From the NCBI GenBank assembly GCA_023135165.1, contig JAGLTS010000025.1, positions 32,414 through 96,413 of the forward strand: a stretch of DNA of 64,000 nucleotides. The letters run 5' to 3'. This stretch comes from Phycisphaerales bacterium. Its GTDB lineage: Bacteria; Planctomycetota; Phycisphaerae; Phycisphaerales; JAGLTS01. Made by a program: the position numbers and the translations under genes. The notes beneath the pieces were generated by a model. It was not told the DNA's origin, made no database searches, and worked only from the letters and a program-made list of their open reading frames with translations. The stretch's first letter is position 1. Every line of letters begins with the position of its first letter. This document shows, piece after piece, positions 25,304 to 35,800 of the stretch.

Positions 25304-27703
25304 GTGGCTGGACCGCCGTCACAATCGAAGCAGGATTCGCCGTCGTTGACGCGGCCTGAGGTGTCTGTAGCGGCACATGGCACAACTGACCATGTGACTG
25401 AGCGTGACACGCTTGGGTTCAAGCCGTACGTCGAGGCGGTCACTGACTTTCTTTCGGATCAGGATACCAAGGCACCACTCACGCTGTCGGTCGAGGGCGG
25501 ATGGGGCAGCGGCAAGTCCTCGTTCATGAAACAGATGCAGCGAAGGCTTGAGAAGGACAAGAAGCGAGTCCTTTGGTTCAACGCGTGGCGGCACGAGAAG
25601 GCGGATGAGATGTGGGCCGCCTTCGCGCTTGCGTTCGTTGAACAACTGGCACAACGCATGTCCTGGCACGAGAGACCTCGCGCGTTCCTGAAGCTTCTCA
25701 GGCTTCGCTGGGGCGTCAGTCCCGGTTTCTGGACGCTGGCCGTTATTGGGCTTCCCGTCCTCGTCGTCACGCTGATCGTCGTCTTGTGGTTCATCACTTG
25801 GATCGCCGGCGTGAGCGTAACCGCTGTGGCTGTAGCTGCGATCATGATCATCCGCTATGCCCAGATGACAGTCGCCAATCCCGTACTGGCCACTTTGCGA
25901 AAGCACATGCGCGGTGTCAACTACGTGGATCGCGTCGCATTCATCGAGCGATTCCACAAGGACTTCGGGCGGATCGTCGAGGCCTACACGAGGGGCGAGA
26001 AGACGTTCGTCTTCATTGACGATCTGGATCGTTGCGAGGTGCCCAAGGCAGCTGACCTGATGCAGGCACTGAACCTGCTGATCGACGATGATAACCACTT
26101 GGTCTTCGTGCTCGGGCTGGACCGCGAGAGGGTGGCTGCAGGACTTGCCGTCAAGTTCGAGCCGTTACTCCCGTACGTGGGCACAGCAGACGAGGGCGCA
26201 GGCTCTCGCAGGGCGCGTATCGAGTTCGGTTACGAGTTCATCGAGAAGTTCATTCAACTGCCGTTCCAGGTGCCGCAGGCCGATGTTGGAGACAAGCTCG
26301 ACGAATTCCTCGACGGGCTAGTACCGGCGAAGGAAGCCGCTCACGAGACGAAAGCCCGAGGATGGCACCGGAAGTGGCTCATGCGACTGTACCGGCTGGT
26401 ACCGCGCCGCACGACAGGGCGCGCGTCCTCTGGTCTGTCGAAAGATCTGCCGGAGGATCTGGTGATCGATGCCGAGCAGCGCGCTGCGGACGAGCAGAGG
26501 AGACGGCTACAGATCTACATCGGGCCCGACTCAGACCATATCCGCGCGATTGTGAAGATGGTCGCGCCAGCACTGGGCGGTAATCCGCGACGAATCAAGC
26601 AGTTTGTCAACACATTTCGTCTGCGGGTCCACATTGCCGACCGCACGGGCCTGCTTGATTTGGACGGTTCGGCGGGGTCGCCTGCCGTGAGCATGGAGCA
26701 ACTCGGCAAGTTCGTTGCGATCGGCCTGCGTTGGCCGCTCCTGCTGTCTGACCTATCGAAAGATCGGGGACTGCTGTCGACGTTGAGCAAGAGCGCGGAC
26801 TCCGGAGTCGATCCTGACGACAAGCGGGCTGCTTGCTGGCTTAAGGATACTGCACTGCGCGATCTTCTTGCCTACAGACCCGACCCGGCCGACGAAAGCG
26901 TGGATGGGATCTACAGCCTCGTCGATGTGGATGTCGGGCGGTTGCTGCGTGCAGCGCCAGCGGTCAACCCACGTCCTGAGCGTCTCCCCACGGAGGAGTT
27001 CGAAGCGAGCGATGAGCTGACAGGTGCGGGTACGCCGGCTCCCGAGACGAAGGAGGAGGCTGGCGAGGCTCAGAAGGAAACGGACGACGCTACGGCTACC
27101 ACGAGTGGGGTCGTGTCAGAGCGAGACGGCTTGTTGCTGAGCGTGACAGCCAGCGGGCAAATGACATATCAAGGGGATCTCGAATCGGGACAGTTGACGC
27201 TGGAGGGAATCGACGGCAGGAAGTTCGACCTTCGGGGGATTGTCGGGGAGCAAGATTCCGTCTTTGAAGCGAGCGGCTCGCAGTTGGTCTGCGCGGCGAG
27301 CCTGACATCATTCGAGCGGTCGGAGGATCCCACCGGGATGGGATCAGTGGCGATCTTCGCAAGTTCGGGTGGCCGCGATCTCGTTCTTCGTAATGCTCTT
27401 GGTGTTGGATTGGATGGCTCGCTCGAGAGCCTCGTTGTGGAGGATCTGACGGGTCGAGAAGAACGGCCAGGGTTCATGGGCCGCGGGACGATCACTGACA
27501 TCCGAATCGACGATGGGCATTACTTCGGCGTCCCCGCCTCGCAGGTTTCCGCACGAGCGACGATCACCTTCTTCGTGCATGAAATCCCCGGCGTGAATCT
27601 TGAGACATACTTAGCGCACAGCGGCTTGGGAAGTCAGGCGATCGAGGTCGAGGAGTTCACGATTTCGCTGCCCACCAGTCCCTCGATGGATGCAGTGAGT
27701 TGA
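25304..27703 (+). CDS. KAP-family P-loop NTPase with inserted transmembrane helices and a C-terminal extension
   Basis: 799 residues. Walker A is GGWGSGKS (65-72), followed by LWFNAWRHE, a KAP family hallmark. Two membrane helices lie at about 145-190 (TLAVIGLPVLVVTLIVVLWF onward), inserted before Walker B TFVFIDDLDRCE at about 234, which is the standard KAP topology. NPRRIKQFVNTFRL, another KAP hallmark, lies near 430. After about residue 560 a linker rich in Glu/Ala/Thr leads to about 180 residues with strand-like alternation (for example LESGQLTLEGIDGRKFDLRG) that I do not recognise. KAP proteins are membrane-bound signalling ATPases, some of them in phage defence. GTG 25304 has GAGG nine bases upstream. 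It stands alone. Confidence 0.88.
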   Translation: MAGPPSQSKQDSPSLTRPEVSVAAHGTTDHVTERDTLGFKPYVEAVTDFLSDQDTKAPLTLSVEGGWGSGKSSFMKQMQRRLEKDKKRVLWFNAWRHEKADEMWAAFALAFVEQLAQRMSWHERPRAFLKLLRLRWGVSPGFWTLAVIGLPVLVVTLIVVLWFITWIAGVSVTAVAVAAIMIIRYAQMTVANPVLATLRKHMRGVNYVDRVAFIERFHKDFGRIVEAYTRGEKTFVFIDDLDRCEVPKAADLMQALNLLIDDDNHLVFVLGLDRERVAAGLAVKFEPLLPYVGTADEGAGSRRARIEFGYEFIEKFIQLPFQVPQADVGDKLDEFLDGLVPAKEAAHETKARGWHRKWLMRLYRLVPRRTTGRASSGLSKDLPEDLVIDAEQRAADEQRRRLQIYIGPDSDHIRAIVKMVAPALGGNPRRIKQFVNTFRLRVHIADRTGLLDLDGSAGSPAVSMEQLGKFVAIGLRWPLLLSDLSKDRGLLSTLSKSADSGVDPDDKRAACWLKDTALRDLLAYRPDPADESVDGIYSLVDVDVGRLLRAAPAVNPRPERLPTEEFEASDELTGAGTPAPETKEEAGEAQKETDDATATTSGVVSERDGLLLSVTASGQMTYQGDLESGQLTLEGIDGRKFDLRGIVGEQDSVFEASGSQLVCAASLTSFERSEDPTGMGSVAIFASSGGRDLVLRNALGVGLDGSLESLVVEDLTGREERPGFMGRGTITDIRIDDGHYFGVPASQVSARATITFFVHEIPGVNLETYLAHSGLGSQAIEVEEFTISLPTSPSMDAVS

Positions 27704-27789
27704 GCGCAGCGAGGCCTTGCCTGTAGTCTGTGCAGCAGCGCCGGGGCGCTTCGTAGGAATATGCGGCGTGCCGGTGAGGGCGTGCTGTC

Positions 27790-28599
27790 TCAGTCATCGA
27801 GCGGGAGCAACTCGATGCTGCGGAACTCGCATGGATGACTCTCAGCTTGGAGCGAGATCGTGCCCCTGTCCAGGAGCATCTCGCCGCCGCGCCGCTCGAT
27901 CCACGCTTTGGCATCCGCATCGCTTGGGTCAAGTTGCGGCTGCGCATACTCCATCACGAGTTCGCCGTTGATGCGATGGCGGATGATGTCACTGCCATGC
28001 ACTTCGATTTCGAGCGCGACCCATTCGTCGCCGTGGATCGTCGGTGATGTGCTGTCGATGCAGTGGCGCGCGATCAGTTCGCCGTTCATGACGATGTGCG
28101 TGCCGGGCGTACAGACGTTGCCGGTCGCTCGCTCGTGCGTGCCGTCGCCGCCGAGCAACTGAACTTCGACGGAGACGGGGAAGGCCTGGTCCTTGCTCAT
28201 GGTGTGCGCGGGCTGGCCGTGGATCATGACGCCGTTGTTGCGATAGGCCCAGCCGGGCGCGCCGGGGATCTGCTCGCCGACGAACCGGTACTCCAGGCGA
28301 AGGATGTAGTGGGCATACTCGTGCTCATAGAACAGATGCCCGAACTTGCCGTCGAACTGCGCATAGTCGTCATAGACGATTTTGAGCACGTCATCCTCGA
28401 CGCGGAACGTGTTGTTATAGTTTTCGCCCAACTCACAGCCGACGAACTTGGGCGTCCAGCCGGTCAGATCTTCGCCGTTGAAAAGCGAGATCCAGCCGTC
28501 GCCGCGAGCATTTCCAGGCCCGGCCTGACACGCACACATGAGCAGCGAGACGGTCAGGAAGAGCAGTACGGTCGGCGAGCGCTTTGCGATTCCGGTCAT
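27790..28599 (-). CDS. DUF1080 (3-keto-disaccharide hydrolase type) lipoprotein
   Basis: 269 residues. A signal sequence with cysteines at 21 and 23 (TVSLLMCACQAG) suggests lipoprotein export, although the lipobox is not canonical. The body has the DUF1080 pattern: GWISLFNGEDLTGWTPK, FRVEDDVLKIVYDDYAQ, ILRLEYRFVG, GAPGWAYRNNGVMIHGQ, EVQLLGG, GDEWVALEIEVHGSDIIRHRINGE and the closing ISLQAESHPCEFRSIELLPL. Known members are concanavalin-like jellyroll proteins; some hydrolyse 3-keto-glucosides. ATG 28599 is used because upstream codons run into the bamA gene. It lies 28 bases after bamA on the same strand. It is common in Planctomycetota. Confidence 0.9.
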   Translation of the reverse strand: MTGIAKRSPTVLLFLTVSLLMCACQAGPGNARGDGWISLFNGEDLTGWTPKFVGCELGENYNNTFRVEDDVLKIVYDDYAQFDGKFGHLFYEHEYAHYILRLEYRFVGEQIPGAPGWAYRNNGVMIHGQPAHTMSKDQAFPVSVEVQLLGGDGTHERATGNVCTPGTHIVMNGELIARHCIDSTSPTIHGDEWVALEIEVHGSDIIRHRINGELVMEYAQPQLDPSDADAKAWIERRGGEMLLDRGTISLQAESHPCEFRSIELLPLDD

Positions 28600-28627
28600 G
28601 GCTTGGTGCTCCAGTCGTAGGAAGCCA

Positions 28628-31051
28628 TCAGAACGGGATGTCGATGTCGAAGCTGAAGAGGCGCGTGTCGTCGCCCTCCTCAGCCATGACGGGGAAGGCG
28701 AAGTCGAAGGCGAGCGGCACCGGGCTGAGCGCCGCCACTTTGACACGGAAGCCAAAGCCCGCAGCGACACGATAGGCATCGAAGCCGATCTCGTTGCTGA
28801 CCGTGCCCGTGTCGAGGAAGACGACGCCATAGAAGATGTCGCTGATGAGGGGATAGCGCAGCTCGGGGCTGAACTTGAACAGGAATCGTCCGCCGACGGT
28901 ATCGCTGCTGAGTTTGCCGTTGGGCCGAACGCCGATGGGCGCGGCGCCGTGGTAGTCAAACCCACGGAGCGATCGTCCACCGAGGTAGAATCGCTCGAAA
29001 AGCGGCGCTTCATCCTCCTCCACGATCAGTCCGATGCGTGTCTCGAACGACAGGACGGTCCTTCGGCCGAGGATGTCCTCGAGCACCGGCAGGAAGATCC
29101 AGTGCTCAGCTTCGAGTCGTGTGAAATCGTAGTCACCGCCCAGCACACCGAAACGGTCGGCTGCGAGCTTGATCCGCATGCCCTTGCTGGGGAACGTCGG
29201 CACGTCATAGCTTGATCGGATCAACCGCATCCCGATGCTCGATATGTCGTTGGTTCCTTCGACATCGAACAGATCCACGGGGGCGCTGGAGTCGATGTCG
29301 CTGATGTTCACGGTCTGGACTCGCGCGGTGACGGACGCATTCCAGCGATCGCCGATGGATCGACCAAACGTGATCGCCCCGCCGAGGCGTCGCTCATCGT
29401 ACGAACTGTAGTAGCGCGATCGCAGGAACAACTCGGTGCGCAACAGGTACTCCGAGTCAAAGAGCCGGGGATCGGTGAGCGAGATGCTGTAGTTCTGTGT
29501 TTCCTGACCCGGTGCGAGCGAGATGGCGAACGTCTGCCCGCCGCCGCGAAACGCTCGCCCGGCAAGAAGCTCCTCGAACGAATCGGGGAAGTCAAAGAGA
29601 TCGAAATTGCGCTGCGTGACGCCGACCTGGCCGAAGAGGCCCGAGTCGGTGCTGACGGCGACGCCGAAGTTGAAGGATGCGGTGTTGGTCTCTTCAACTT
29701 CGATGAGCACATCGCGGTAGAGCGGGTCGAGCGGATCGGGATCGAGGATCGTCCCTTTCACGCTTCCGCGATCAAAGATGTTGAGCCGTTCAAGCCTCCG
29801 CACGGAACGATCCAGCTCGACGCGGCTGAGTGGTCGGCCCGGGCGCAGCGACACCTCTCGCAGGATGACGGACTGGCGCGTGAGCGAGTTGCCCTTCACG
29901 ACGACGAGTCCGGTGCGGTACCGGTTGCCCTCCGACGGGATGAGGCGGCCGCCCTCGACATGGCTGATCGTCACGACCACATCGGCGACAGGCTCGTGCG
30001 GATCGAGCAGCACATCGTGCCGAACGCGACAATTCGTGTAGCCGAGATCGTTGTATGCGCGCCGGATTGCCTCGACCGATCTCCGCAAGCGGCGATCCAT
30101 CAGCGCATCGCCCAGCTGGATGAGCATGTGGGCTTTGAGCTGAGCGGCGTCGATTCGCGTGTTGCCCTCGAAGCGAACCGAGCGGAGCGTGAACTGCGGT
30201 CCCTCATCGATGAGGAATGTGATGATCGCCTCGCGGCCGTTCGAGCTGAGGCGAAGGTCGGACCCGACGCGCGCCTGCAGGTAGCCCCGCGAGAGGTAGT
30301 AGTCCATGAGGCTGATGACATCACGGCTGATCCGGTCGGTGTCGATTTCTCCCTTCTCGAAGAAGAGCATGGCGGTCTCGGACTCGATCTCACCGTTGAG
30401 GATCTTGTCCGCGAAATGCTCGTTGCCCTCGAAGCGGATGCTCGTGAGCTTGACTCGCGTTCCTTCGCGGATGCGGATGTAGAGGATTCCCGAGTCGGCG
30501 AGTTCCGCCTTGTCGTAGTCGGCGCGGACGAGGTAGTACCCCTCCTCGCGATACGCCTCCTCGATCGTGCGGAGCCCTCGACCGATCGCATCCTCATCCG
30601 CGGGATCACCGGGGCGCAGACGGGTCTTGGCGATGACATGCGGATCACTCAGGACGGTGTTTCCCACGACCTGGATGTCGGCGATCATCGGCTGTTCGCG
30701 GAAGGTGTATGCGATCTGGACGGAGCCGTCGCCGTAGAGAACGATCTCGGCGCTGATGTACGCGAATTGCCCAAGTCGTGTGAGGCTCTGGACATCGCGC
30801 CTGACGAGCCTGGGATCGTACGGGGCTCCCTCGACGGCACGCAGGTTGTTGCGGACATACTGCTCGCTCACGCGCTCCAACCCGATCAGGACGATGTCGC
30901 GGATCGGCGCTCCGGCCAGATCGTCGGAGTCGATGAGCGCTCGATGCTCCTGGCCGTAGGCGGATACGGCTGGAACGAGCAGCATGATGAGCCACGTCAG
31001 GGAACGCAGCAGACGTGGCGCCCGCTGACAGGTGTGATGTTGGTTCATCAT
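28628..31051 (-). CDS. bamA: Outer membrane protein assembly factor BamA (Omp85 family)
   Basis: 807 residues. Signal peptide (LTWLIMLLVPAVSAYG) then five POTRA-like repeats (recognisable by patterns such as IRDIVLIGLERVSEQYVRNNL, IADIQVVGNTVLSDPHVI, LTSIRFEGNEHFADKIL, LRSVRFEGNTRID and VVVKGNSLTRQSVILREVSLRPG), followed by a 16-strand beta-barrel. In the barrel the FYLGGRSLRGFDYHG and late DTGTVSNE motifs are typical, and the last residue is phenylalanine (FDIDIPF), the sorting signal of outer-membrane barrels. It inserts barrel proteins into the outer membrane, so this organism is didermic. The start is uncertain (31051, 31048 or 31078) because no clear ribosome-binding site is seen. No skp (ompH) or lpx gene is adjacent. 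Confidence 0.93.
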   Translation of the reverse strand: MMNQHHTCQRAPRLLRSLTWLIMLLVPAVSAYGQEHRALIDSDDLAGAPIRDIVLIGLERVSEQYVRNNLRAVEGAPYDPRLVRRDVQSLTRLGQFAYISAEIVLYGDGSVQIAYTFREQPMIADIQVVGNTVLSDPHVIAKTRLRPGDPADEDAIGRGLRTIEEAYREEGYYLVRADYDKAELADSGILYIRIREGTRVKLTSIRFEGNEHFADKILNGEIESETAMLFFEKGEIDTDRISRDVISLMDYYLSRGYLQARVGSDLRLSSNGREAIITFLIDEGPQFTLRSVRFEGNTRIDAAQLKAHMLIQLGDALMDRRLRRSVEAIRRAYNDLGYTNCRVRHDVLLDPHEPVADVVVTISHVEGGRLIPSEGNRYRTGLVVVKGNSLTRQSVILREVSLRPGRPLSRVELDRSVRRLERLNIFDRGSVKGTILDPDPLDPLYRDVLIEVEETNTASFNFGVAVSTDSGLFGQVGVTQRNFDLFDFPDSFEELLAGRAFRGGGQTFAISLAPGQETQNYSISLTDPRLFDSEYLLRTELFLRSRYYSSYDERRLGGAITFGRSIGDRWNASVTARVQTVNISDIDSSAPVDLFDVEGTNDISSIGMRLIRSSYDVPTFPSKGMRIKLAADRFGVLGGDYDFTRLEAEHWIFLPVLEDILGRRTVLSFETRIGLIVEEDEAPLFERFYLGGRSLRGFDYHGAAPIGVRPNGKLSSDTVGGRFLFKFSPELRYPLISDIFYGVVFLDTGTVSNEIGFDAYRVAAGFGFRVKVAALSPVPLAFDFAFPVMAEEGDDTRLFSFDIDIPF

Positions 31052-31185
31052 GAGTCGTCGGCCGTGTTGCGTCAGCATCGGAAGATAGCCCACCGGTCGC
31101 CGCGTCACAACTCACGGGTGGGGAACCCGCCCTTGGCGGCCTGGGCGTGCGATGGTTCGCTTCGAGCCGCTGTGCGCGACGGTCA

Positions 31186-31734
31186 TCACGGCTGTGCGTG
31201 ACAATCACCGGTTCCAGCCGGCCCATTCCACGGGCGGAACCACGCGCCGTCGGGATTGTGTGCGGCGGCTGCCCCGTGCTCGACGTAGTGCCGCCAGACA
31301 TGTGAGAGATACTCTCGCTCCTTGTCGGTCGTCTCTCGAACGACTCGACCGGGGATGCCCATGACCATCGAATCGTCGGGGATGACCATGTTGGGTGGGA
31401 CGACGGCCCCCGCGGCGATGATGCAGCGTTTGCCGATCCGCACGCCGTTGAGCACCGTCGCATGAATCCCGATCAGCGAGCCGTCGCCCACCTCCCGGCC
31501 ATGCACGACCGCGCCGTGGCCGATGCTCACGCGCTTGCCGATCACATTCGGCTCATCGGTGTCAGCATGAATCATGACGTGATCCTGCACGTTGGTTTCG
31601 TCGCCGATCGTGATCGGTGCGACATCGCCGCGAATGACCGCTGCATATAGGATGCTGACGCCTCGGCCGAGTGTGACTTGACCGATCACCCGCGCGGTGT
31701 CAGCGATGAATCTGCCATCAATCTCCCGGATCAT
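31186..31734 (-). CDS. Gamma-carbonic-anhydrase-like left-handed beta-helix protein
   Basis: 182 residues of hexapeptide repeats: VTLGRGVSILYAAVIRGDVAPITIGDETNVQDHVMIH, then HGAVVHGREVGDGSLIGIHATVLNGVRIGKRC in the expected order. The metal-binding histidines (one in DHVMIH, two in IGHGAVVHG) match the gamma-class/YrdA family. They bind zinc or a similar metal; carbonic anhydrase activity is unproven for most bacterial members. ATG 31734 has GGAG eight bases upstream; a GTG at 31743 is less likely. It lies between bamA and the TPR gene, all on the minus strand. Confidence 0.9.
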   Translation of the reverse strand: MIREIDGRFIADTARVIGQVTLGRGVSILYAAVIRGDVAPITIGDETNVQDHVMIHADTDEPNVIGKRVSIGHGAVVHGREVGDGSLIGIHATVLNGVRIGKRCIIAAGAVVPPNMVIPDDSMVMGIPGRVVRETTDKEREYLSHVWRHYVEHGAAAAHNPDGAWFRPWNGPAGTGDCHAQP

Positions 31735-31784
31735 GCGATGCACTCCGATTGGAAGGGGTCTGAGGTCTCAGATTTGAGGTTGCA

Positions 31785-32831
31785 TTATTCGTCATCTGCG
31801 ATGGCTGCTTGCTGGAGGCGGGCGAGCAACTCGCGGGGCTGGGGTTCGTCCGGGGCGAGGACGATGGCGACCTGAGCGTAATGGATCGCTTGGGCATGCT
31901 CGCCTGCTCGCTGAAACCACTCGGCCGTCTGGATCGCTGCCTGCCAGTCGTTCGGCGAGCGTTCGCTGTGATCAGCCCAGGCGAGCGCTGCGTCGATCGG
32001 CCGATCGAGCATTGCGAAGCACATGGCCAGTTCCGACAGGACGCCCGGTTCGTCGAGCTGCGCGGGGGGCAGGCCCGACAGCAGCATCACGCCCCGTTCC
32101 GGCTCCTGGTTTCGGCGGTGGGCTTTGGACTGCTCGATCATCCAGATCGTGCGGTGCGGGTTCACAGCCCTCGCCTTGGCGATGTACTGCAGCGCAACGT
32201 TGGGGCGATTGTCGCGCAGGGCGAGCTGCGCCAGTGTGCCCCATGCGTACTCCTGCTGCGGGTCGAGCGTGGCGGCGACAAGCAGGTACCGCCTCGCCTC
32301 ATCGAACTGCCCGAGCTTGATGAGGATCTGCGCGCGGTAGAGCGGGTACTTCGGATTCTGCTGGTCGATCGACGCAGCCAGCGCGTAGTGCTGGGCAGCC
32401 TCTTCGATGTACCCGCTACGGTTCGCCGCCATCGCCGCGGCGTCGTGCATCTCGGCCGTGGCTTCGCCGAGGTTGATCGCAGCCTGCATGGTGGAGTACG
32501 CCTCCTCGAAGCGCCCTTGGCCGAGGTGGGCCTGATAGAGCAGTTCGTAGAACTGCGCACGCTGGCCGTACTGGGCGATCGTCTCTTCGAGCATTCGTTG
32601 GGCCGGGCCGTACTGGCCGGCGCTGAGCCGCTGTGACGCCGCTTCGAGGATCTCACGGATCTTCGCTTCATCCTCGGTTGAGGCGACGCCCGTAGCGGTG
32701 CCGGGCGGCACGGATGTGTTCGTCTCGGACTCACCGCCCGTCCGCAGCACGACAAAGATGACCACGACGAGCACGCAGATCACCACTGCGGCCGACCCGA
32801 CAAGGAGCGTTGTTCGCTGTTTCATGGCCAT
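31785..32831 (-). CDS. Membrane-anchored tetratricopeptide-repeat protein
   Basis: 348 residues. One N-terminal membrane helix (LLVGSAAVVICVLVVVIFVVL, about 9-29), then a Ser/Thr/Pro/Gly linker and seven or eight TPR-like helical pairs from about 55 to the end (for example FYELLYQAHLGQGRFEEAYS, AANRSGYIEEAAQHYALAAS and ILIKLGQFDEARRYLLVAAT). The repeats should face the periplasm and act as a scaffold for partner proteins that cannot be named. ATG 32831 is 52 bases from the divergent valS start. There is no clear ribosome-binding site; 32825 is another possible start. Confidence 0.82.
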   Translation of the reverse strand: MAMKQRTTLLVGSAAVVICVLVVVIFVVLRTGGESETNTSVPPGTATGVASTEDEAKIREILEAASQRLSAGQYGPAQRMLEETIAQYGQRAQFYELLYQAHLGQGRFEEAYSTMQAAINLGEATAEMHDAAAMAANRSGYIEEAAQHYALAASIDQQNPKYPLYRAQILIKLGQFDEARRYLLVAATLDPQQEYAWGTLAQLALRDNRPNVALQYIAKARAVNPHRTIWMIEQSKAHRRNQEPERGVMLLSGLPPAQLDEPGVLSELAMCFAMLDRPIDAALAWADHSERSPNDWQAAIQTAEWFQRAGEHAQAIHYAQVAIVLAPDEPQPRELLARLQQAAIADDE

Positions 32832-32883
32832 AAGGTACCGGACGACCCGCCGGGCGACTGCGCATCAGCGGTACAATCTTCGC

Positions 32884-35800
32884 ATGACATCGACCAGACA
32901 TCCCCTACCCAAGACGTACGCCCCCGCCGACGAGGAGCCGATCATCCGTGAGCGATGGCGTGCGAGCAATGCCTTTCACCCCGATCCACAGGCGGTTGTG
33001 GACGGCCGGCGTGATCCGTACTGCATCATCATTCCTCCACCGAACGTCACCGCCCCCCTGCACCTGGGCCATGCGCTGAACAACACGCTCCAGGACATCC
33101 TCATCCGCCACCACCGGATGCGCGGCTTCGAGACGATGTGGATGCCCGGCACGGACCACGCGGGCATCGCCACGCAGACAGTCGTGGACAAGAGGCTCCG
33201 GGCTGAGGGCCGGCCCGCCCTGGCTGACTACAAAAAGCTGGAGATCGAAGGCAAGGCCGGCCGGGAGCAGTTCACCGCGAAGATCCAGGCGTGGAAGGAT
33301 GAGTACGAGGCGCAGATCACCCATCAGCTTCAGGAGATGGGCTGCTCCTGCGATTGGGAGCGGCAACGGTTCACGATGGATAAGCAGTGTGCCCGGGCGG
33401 TGCGCGAGGCGTTCTTCCGCTTGTTCCGCGACGGGCTGATCTACCGCGGCAAACGCCTCGTCAACTGGGATCCCGCGACGCAGACCGCACTGGCCGATGA
33501 CGAGGTCGAGGATCGCGAGATCGACGGCCACTTCTGGTACATGCGCTACCCGCTCGTCGGCGAGCCGGTCGTCATCGACGGGCAAACGATCGATCACGTC
33601 ACCGTGGCGACGACCCGCCCCGAGACGATGCTCGGCGATACGGCCGTGGCGCTGAATCCAAAGGATCCCAGGGCGGCGAAGCTGCGCGGGCGCATGGTGC
33701 GACTGCCGATCGTCAACCGCGAGATCCCGATCATCGAGGATGAGTACGTCGTCCTGCCCGTCTCGCTCGGCGGCGACCCCGACGATGCCAAGGCGGAGTA
33801 CGCAACGGGCTATCTCAAGGTCACGCCGGCCCACGATCCCAACGACTGGGACATCGGCCAGCGACACGACCTGCCCGTCATCAACATCCTCGCCCAGGAC
33901 GGCACGATCTCCGACAAGCATGGCTGGCCAACCGAGGAGTTCACATCCGGCCAGGCACAGGATGCGGAGTTCCTCCTCGGGATGGATCGCTACGAGGCGC
34001 GCGAGGCGATCGTCGACTGGTTCACTGAGAACAACCTGCTCGAAGAGGTGAGACCGTATCGCCACACGGTGGGTCACAGCTACCGCAGTCACGTCGCCAT
34101 TGAGCCGTACCTGAGCGATCAGTGGTGGGTGAAGGTGACGGATGATCGCTTGCGGGGTGCGGCGCTGCGCGCGATGGCGGAAGACCAGCGCAGCCCGAGC
34201 GATTCCCCCCATTTCGCCCCCGGCGACTCGCCGGGGGGAACGCAAGACGAATCCGCGCTGTCCGATACGCCCAGCGACACCCCCGGGCGACTCGCCCGGA
34301 GCGAAATGAAGACCGGCCTGCGATTCTTCCCGGAGCGTTACGCCAAGACTTTCCAGGTTTGGCACGAGAACCTCCGCGACTGGTGCATCAGCCGCCAGCT
34401 CTGGTGGGGGCATCGAATACCGGTGTGGTACTTCAGGTGGGCTGTGCGCCGTCAGGCGGATACTTCCGAGGAACCTGACTCCAAGCCAGGGCTCCCGATC
34501 ACGTTTCCGTTCCTGTCGAAAGAGGAAAACGGCCAGATCAAAACGCATGTGATCCTGGGTCGTGATGCAGACGGATTCGAGATGGTGGGAGTCTGCATCG
34601 CGCCTGGACATCCAGCAATTGAAGAGAAGTTGGAAAAAAAAGGCGCTGTCCAAGACCCCGACGTGCTCGACACGTGGTTCTCCTCCGCACTCTGGCCGAT
34701 GTCCATCATGGGGTGGCCGGACGAGGACGCCGCGCTGCTCAAGGCGTACAACCCGAGCGATGTCCTCACCACCGCGCGCGAGATCATCACGCTCTGGGTC
34801 TCACGCATGGTGATGTTCAACCTGTATTTCCTCGACAGGCTGCCCTTCGAGCACGTCTTCATCCACGCGATGATCCAGGATGGCGATGGTCGCAAGATGT
34901 CCAAGTCGCTTGGAAATGGCGTCGATCCGCTCGACATCATCCATTCGCACGGCTCGGACGCCATGCGCTTCACACTCTGTCAGATGACGACCAACACGCA
35001 GGATGTGCGGATGCCCGTCGTCTTTGACGACGAAACAGGGAAAAACACAAGCCCGAAGTTCGACATCGGCCGAAACTTCTGCAACAAGCTGTGGAACGCG
35101 GTCGGTTTCGCGCTCTCCAACCTTGCGGGCGGGGAGTCCGACGGCTCGGGCGAGATGCAGCTCGTCGACCGATGGATACTCTCTCGCACCGCTCAGACCG
35201 TCGCGGCGCTCAATGATGTGATCGCGTCGTACCAGTTCAACATCTACGCGCAGCTCGTCTACGACCTCTTCTGGCGTGACTTCTGCGATTACTACGTCGA
35301 AGCGGTGAAGCCGACAGTCAAGACGAACGCGGCGCAACGCACCGTGCTGCGCGCGATCGTCGATGTCATCGTGCGCATCGTGCATCCCGTGTGTCCGTTC
35401 ATCACCGAGACGTTGTACGAACGGCTGCGCGAGATCGACGCCCGGCCGGTCGATGGTCTTCGTCTCGACGCGTCGGATCTCTGCACGACGGCGGGTTGGC
35501 CGATCGTCGATCCATCGCTGCGCGACACGGCCGTCGAGCGGGAGTTCGACACGATGCGGCAACTGATCGGAGTGATTCGTGAGGCGCGGTCGCAGCGCAA
35601 CGTGCAGCCGAAGCGCAAGATCACGTTGCACACCGACGCTGAGACGCTCGGCTGGATCGAAGCGGCTGGCGCGCTCGTGACGACGTTGTGCGGGATCGAA
35701 CAGATCGTGTTGGATGAGCCGACCGGCGATCACGCGGTCATCACGGCCCTGGGCCGGGACCATGCGATCTCCAACCTGACCGACGCGCGCGACGCCTCAA

